A DNA stretch of 8,682 nt from Verrucomicrobiota bacterium. Lineage in GTDB: Bacteria; Verrucomicrobiota; Verrucomicrobiia; Verrucomicrobiales; Verrucomicrobiaceae. Both the position numbers and the translations under genes were made by a program. The notes beneath the pieces are model-generated. The model was given only the letters and a program-made list of their open reading frames with translations, was not told the DNA's origin and did not search any database. Where the stretch lies: NCBI GenBank assembly GCA_021413535.1, contig JAIOQF010000064.1, forward strand, positions 1 through 8,682. Direction: 5' to 3'. This document shows, piece after piece, positions 5,942 through 8,682 of the stretch (position 1 is the first letter of the stretch; the number at the start of each line of letters is the position of its first letter).

Positions 5942-6721
5942 ATGAGAGCATTTCCCATTTTTCTCGTGATTGGCATGGCCGCGATGACTTCCAGGCTTAA
6001 GGCGGAGATCAAGGAGCAGGCCATGGAATACAAAGCCGGTGACGTAGTTTGCGAAGGTTGGAAGGTGACAGACGATGCGAAGACCGGCAAGCAACCCGCG
6101 ATCTTGATCGTTCACCAATGGACCGGCTTGACTGACTACGAGAAAATGCGCGCACGCATGCTGGCGGAACTTGGATACACGGTGTTCGCTGCTGACATCT
6201 ACGGCAAGGGCATCCGTCCAGTGCCTCCTGCAGCCGGACAGGAAGCTGGCAAATACAAGGCTGATCGTGCGCTGTATCGCGCCCGACTGAACGCGGCGCT
6301 GGACGTGATGAGGAAAGACGAACATACGGATCCCGCGCGCATGGCGGCGATTGGTTACTGCTTTGGCGGCACGGGTGTATTGGAATTGGCGCGCAGTGGT
6401 GCGGATGTGAAAGCGGTGGTGAGCTTTCATGGCGGGCTCGATTCGCCAACGCCGGAGGATGGAAGCAAGATCAAATGCAAAGTCCTCGCGTTGCACGGAG
6501 CGGATGATCCGTTCGTGTCGGCGAAAGATATAGCCGCCTTTGAAGCCGAGATGAAATCTGCGGGCGTGAGCTATCAGTTGGTGAAATATCCCGGCGCCGT
6601 GCACGCTTTCACTCAGAAAATGGCGGGGACGGATAACTCAAAGGGCGCGGCTTACAATGCGGAGGCAGATGCGCTGTCCTGGGTGGCGATGAAAGAGTTC
6701 CTCGCTTCATCACTTAAGTAA
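5942..6721 (+). CDS. Dienelactone hydrolase family protein, probably exported
   Basis: This is an alpha/beta-hydrolase of the dienelactone hydrolase (carboxymethylenebutenolidase-like) family, which cleaves ester or lactone bonds; the substrate is unknown. Of 259 residues, the catalytic triad appears as Cys140 in GYCFGG, Asp188 or Asp189 in HGADDP, and His221 in AVHAFT. The oxyanion-region motif reads VHQWTG (57-62) where classical family members have Glu at or next to Gln59. Residues 1-21 resemble a signal peptide: Arg2, the hydrophobic run FPIFLVIGMAAM, and a possible cut after Leu-Lys-Ala (19-21). This suggests a periplasmic protein. The start is uncertain. The ATG at 5942 has GAGG only one base away. 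The ATG at 6023 (Met28) has AAGGAG six bases upstream, an ideal spacing, and would give a cytoplasmic 232-residue form. An open frame back to 5813 overlaps the helicase gene and looks spurious. Confidence 0.9.
   Translation: MRAFPIFLVIGMAAMTSRLKAEIKEQAMEYKAGDVVCEGWKVTDDAKTGKQPAILIVHQWTGLTDYEKMRARMLAELGYTVFAADIYGKGIRPVPPAAGQEAGKYKADRALYRARLNAALDVMRKDEHTDPARMAAIGYCFGGTGVLELARSGADVKAVVSFHGGLDSPTPEDGSKIKCKVLALHGADDPFVSAKDIAAFEAEMKSAGVSYQLVKYPGAVHAFTQKMAGTDNSKGAAYNAEADALSWVAMKEFLASSLK
6011..6016 (+). promoter_or_regulatory. Shine-Dalgarno-like AAGGAG inside the hydrolase frame
   Basis: AAGGAG lies six bases before the in-frame ATG at 6023. It is a better site than the one before the ATG at 5942 and therefore bears on which start is used. 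The bases also encode Lys-Glu in the longer product, so the match may be coincidental. Confidence 0.4.
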
Positions 6722-6790
6722 TACCCGCAACTTTCGCGATCCCGGCCAGAACAAGCTCGATCCACCGGGAGATTCCCGATCTCAACCGAT
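6722..6790. other. Convergent gap with weak hairpin
   Basis: These 69 bases separate the ends of the hydrolase and secretin genes. CGGGA-GAT-TCCCG (6766-6778) forms a perfect 5-bp stem with a three-base loop. Its left arm overlaps a CCGGGA copy that could instead pair with TCCCGG at 6740-6745. Neither strand has an adjacent T run. The nearest run, TTTTTT at 6803-6808, is inside the secretin gene. A terminator is possible but weakly supported. Confidence 0.25.
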
Positions 6791-8682
6791 TTAGTAATAA
6801 CCTTTTTTGGCCAGTGCCATGCGTTCACGCTCGAGATCGTCGAGCATCTTGCCCAGTTCCCAGCGGTATTGCTTGAGTTCCTCGGCTTGCGCCGGGTATT
6901 GCGCGCCGTATTTATCCACCACCACACGCAAGCGCCGGATAGCGATGGTGAGATCGGAAATTTTGGCATATTCATCCCGAGTGCCGCGATTTTCCGTGAT
7001 GATCTGCCCGATCTCCTGAGTGGAACGTCGCAAGAACAAGATGGCATTCGGCAGGGCCTCGACTCCACCCTGAAGTCCACCATCGGAGGTGAGCCGGGGA
7101 ACCTTAGGCATCAAAGCATCGGGCTTCCGCGGCAACACGGCCTCGGGCATGTTGGAAAGACCGCCGCCCTTGTCATCGATCAGACTGGGCGTGATGAAGA
7201 GCATCAAGTTCTTGTGGTTCTTCGATTTGGTCTGCGTTTTAAAGAGCCAGCCGAAAAGCGGGATTTTATTGACGACCGGAATTCCCTGATCGGTCACCTG
7301 CTCTTTCGCTTCATCGAGTCCGCCGATGGCCACGGTGTAGCCGCCGCTTACTTCGACTGGCGCGCTGTAAACTCTAGAAGAGGCGACGGGATAGGGATTG
7401 CCCTGGATGAATGTGGTGCTGATGATGCTTGAGACCGTGATGGCAATGTTGAGGTTGACCTTGTCGTTCATCATCTTCTTGGGCAGGATGTTGATCACAG
7501 TGCCGATGGGAAGATAGCTGATCGCCGCCGTGGTGGCGGCACCGCCGGTCACGCTGGTGGAAGATGAACCGCCGAGGACGGGTTGATTGATCACGCTCCG
7601 CAAGACGACTTCCCGGTTGTTGGTGGTCACCATGCGCGGATAGGACACCGAACGGGTCTGACTGTCATTCAACAGCGCACGGAGCTTCACATTCACATCC
7701 TGCGCACTGAGCACGGCCGCCATCGGCGCGCCAAATTTTTGCCCGGTCTTGGCGAGATCTCCAATGCTGAGAAGATTGGCCAGATCCGTGCGGTAGCCGC
7801 CATCGACGGTGGGAACATTCGTGGTGCTGACGGTTGACACCCCGGTGGTGGGATCGGTGACGACAGAGTCCACCTTGCGGAAATTGCCCTGGGATCCGAA
7901 GGTGCCGGTCCAGTCGAGGCCAAACTCCGATGAAGGATCGCGGCTTGTTTCAAAGAACTTCACTTCGATCGCAATCTGCGGCTGCGGCTTGTCAGCAGCG
8001 CTGAGATAGCCTTCCACCCACATGTGCTGCAATCGCGTCGCGACAACATAAAGAGTATTGGAGTCGGATTTCCAGATCACCTTGGGTTTGCGCACGCTCC
8101 CATAGACATCGGTCGGGGCTCCTGATGAAGTCACATCTGAACCGGAGACTGCCGGTCCGGAAAAGCTGGATGATCCCGATCCGCCGCTGGAGTTGTCCGC
8201 CTCAAGTGGAAGATCAAGAATGGCACGGATGTCATTGACCAGTTCACTTTTTTGCGTGCGAAAAGTATCCCGCGCGCCCTGGAGATCGATCCCGCCGCTC
8301 TGAGTGCCTCCCGTCGAACCACCCGAACTGCCATTGAAGCCACCGCCACTTGAGCTTCCTCCACTCGTGCTGTTGCCGCCTCCGCCGCCGGATGAATCAT
8401 TGGAATTGGAATTCGATTTCGTCACTTTCTCAAATGCATTGTGTTTGACCTCATATGCGCGGCCAAACAACTCCCGGTCATCAGCAGGACGGATATACCA
8501 GATGCCACCATCAATGACGAGCGCCAGACTGTTGGCCTTGCAGAGTGTCTCCAAAGCCTGAAATGGACTGGCCGTGAGTGAGAATGTAATCAGTTTTTCA
8601 CCTTCAGGACTGCCATCTGTCAGCGAGAAAAATGAAATCTCGCAGTCCATGGCCAAAAAGCGGATCACATCGCTCAGCAGCG
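6791..8682 (-). CDS. Secretin (GspD/PilQ-like outer-membrane channel), 5' end outside window
   Basis: This is an outer-membrane secretin of a type IV pilus or type II secretion type system. The frame stays open to the right edge (reading LLSDVIRFLAMDCE), so the true start, signal peptide and first N-domain lie outside; a GTG at 8668 is internal. Counting from that codon, an N-domain fragment spans about 1-80. A Gly/Ser/Asn-rich linker (84-126) and a second Ser/Gly linker (159-184) follow. An N-domain-like segment with NTLYVVA (204-210) comes next. The secretin core (about 323-497) carries SYPRMVTTNN (342-351), VSGGYTVAIGGL (440-451), the hallmark IPVVNKIPLFGWLF (463-476) and the closing LMLFITPSLID (488-498). 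After it comes an unusual tail of about 125 residues, charged and helical at its end (about 545-620). The gene is convergent with the hydrolase. Its pilus or secretion partners would be expected to the right. Confidence 0.9.
   Translation of the reverse strand, partial: LLSDVIRFLAMDCEISFFSLTDGSPEGEKLITFSLTASPFQALETLCKANSLALVIDGGIWYIRPADDRELFGRAYEVKHNAFEKVTKSNSNSNDSSGGGGGNSTSGGSSSGGGFNGSSGGSTGGTQSGGIDLQGARDTFRTQKSELVNDIRAILDLPLEADNSSGGSGSSSFSGPAVSGSDVTSSGAPTDVYGSVRKPKVIWKSDSNTLYVVATRLQHMWVEGYLSAADKPQPQIAIEVKFFETSRDPSSEFGLDWTGTFGSQGNFRKVDSVVTDPTTGVSTVSTTNVPTVDGGYRTDLANLLSIGDLAKTGQKFGAPMAAVLSAQDVNVKLRALLNDSQTRSVSYPRMVTTNNREVVLRSVINQPVLGGSSSTSVTGGAATTAAISYLPIGTVINILPKKMMNDKVNLNIAITVSSIISTTFIQGNPYPVASSRVYSAPVEVSGGYTVAIGGLDEAKEQVTDQGIPVVNKIPLFGWLFKTQTKSKNHKNLMLFITPSLIDDKGGGLSNMPEAVLPRKPDALMPKVPRLTSDGGLQGGVEALPNAILFLRRSTQEIGQIITENRGTRDEYAKISDLTIAIRRLRVVVDKYGAQYPAQAEELKQYRWELGKMLDDLERERMALAKKGYY
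8291..8419 (-). repeat. Low-complexity Gly/Ser/Asn coding tract in the secretin
   Basis: These codons encode a run of almost only Gly, Ser, Asn and Thr, with GGGGG, SSSGGG and GGSTGG blocks, between two N-terminal domains of the secretin. It should be a flexible linker in the periplasmic part. The irregular units point to expansion by replication slippage. A shorter Ser/Gly linker follows at 8117-8194. Confidence 0.8.

Noticed and set aside
5855..6604. A 249-codon - strand frame opposite the hydrolase
   Set aside because: It is antisense to a gene with an intact catalytic triad, and the product shows no domain, membrane segment or family motif.
8304..8561. Pro-rich + strand frame opposite the secretin linker
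   Set aside because: It is simply the complement of the Gly/Ser codon tract (Gly codons read as Pro), so not an independent gene.

Overview
The window is ordinary bacterial chromosome, moderately GC-rich and densely coding, with six well-recognised genes and one small unrecognised membrane-protein gene. There is no tRNA, rRNA, CRISPR array, insertion sequence or phage signature. The protein set (a bacterial leuC/leuD pair, a CBS/DRTGG-type manganese pyrophosphatase, a DEAD-box helicase with an RG-rich tail, a secretin with Gly/Ser linkers) fits a Gram-negative bacterium with an outer membrane. The flavour of the sequences suggests Verrucomicrobiota or a relative, but that is an impression from memory and was not tested.

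Left part, + strand (10-4201): leuC, a small two-helix membrane protein gene, leuD, then a multidomain family II inorganic pyrophosphatase. LeuC and LeuD together form isopropylmalate isomerase of leucine biosynthesis. Here they are split by about 405 bases holding the 85-residue membrane protein, which has its own strong Shine-Dalgarno sequence and an AT-rich, inverted-repeat-bearing upstream region. The pyrophosphatase follows leuD after a short gap and may be co-transcribed with it. It has no known specific tie to leucine synthesis beyond general removal of pyrophosphate.

Middle (4221-5858, - strand): a DEAD-box RNA helicase, convergent with the pyrophosphatase at only 19 bases. It has a full helicase core with DEVD in place of DEAD, a long basic RG-rich N-terminal extension, and a probable TTG start.

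Right part: divergent from the helicase across 83 bases is a dienelactone-hydrolase-family protein (5942-6721, +), probably exported. Convergent with it is the 3' end of a secretin gene (6791 to beyond 8682, -), whose start lies outside the window. It probably belongs to a type IV pilus or type II secretion locus continuing to the right.

Nothing here amounts to a clear new system. The points most worth a second look are the membrane protein between leuC and leuD with its nested inverted repeat, the unusual C-terminal tail of the secretin, and the N-terminal RG-rich region and DEVD motif of the helicase.
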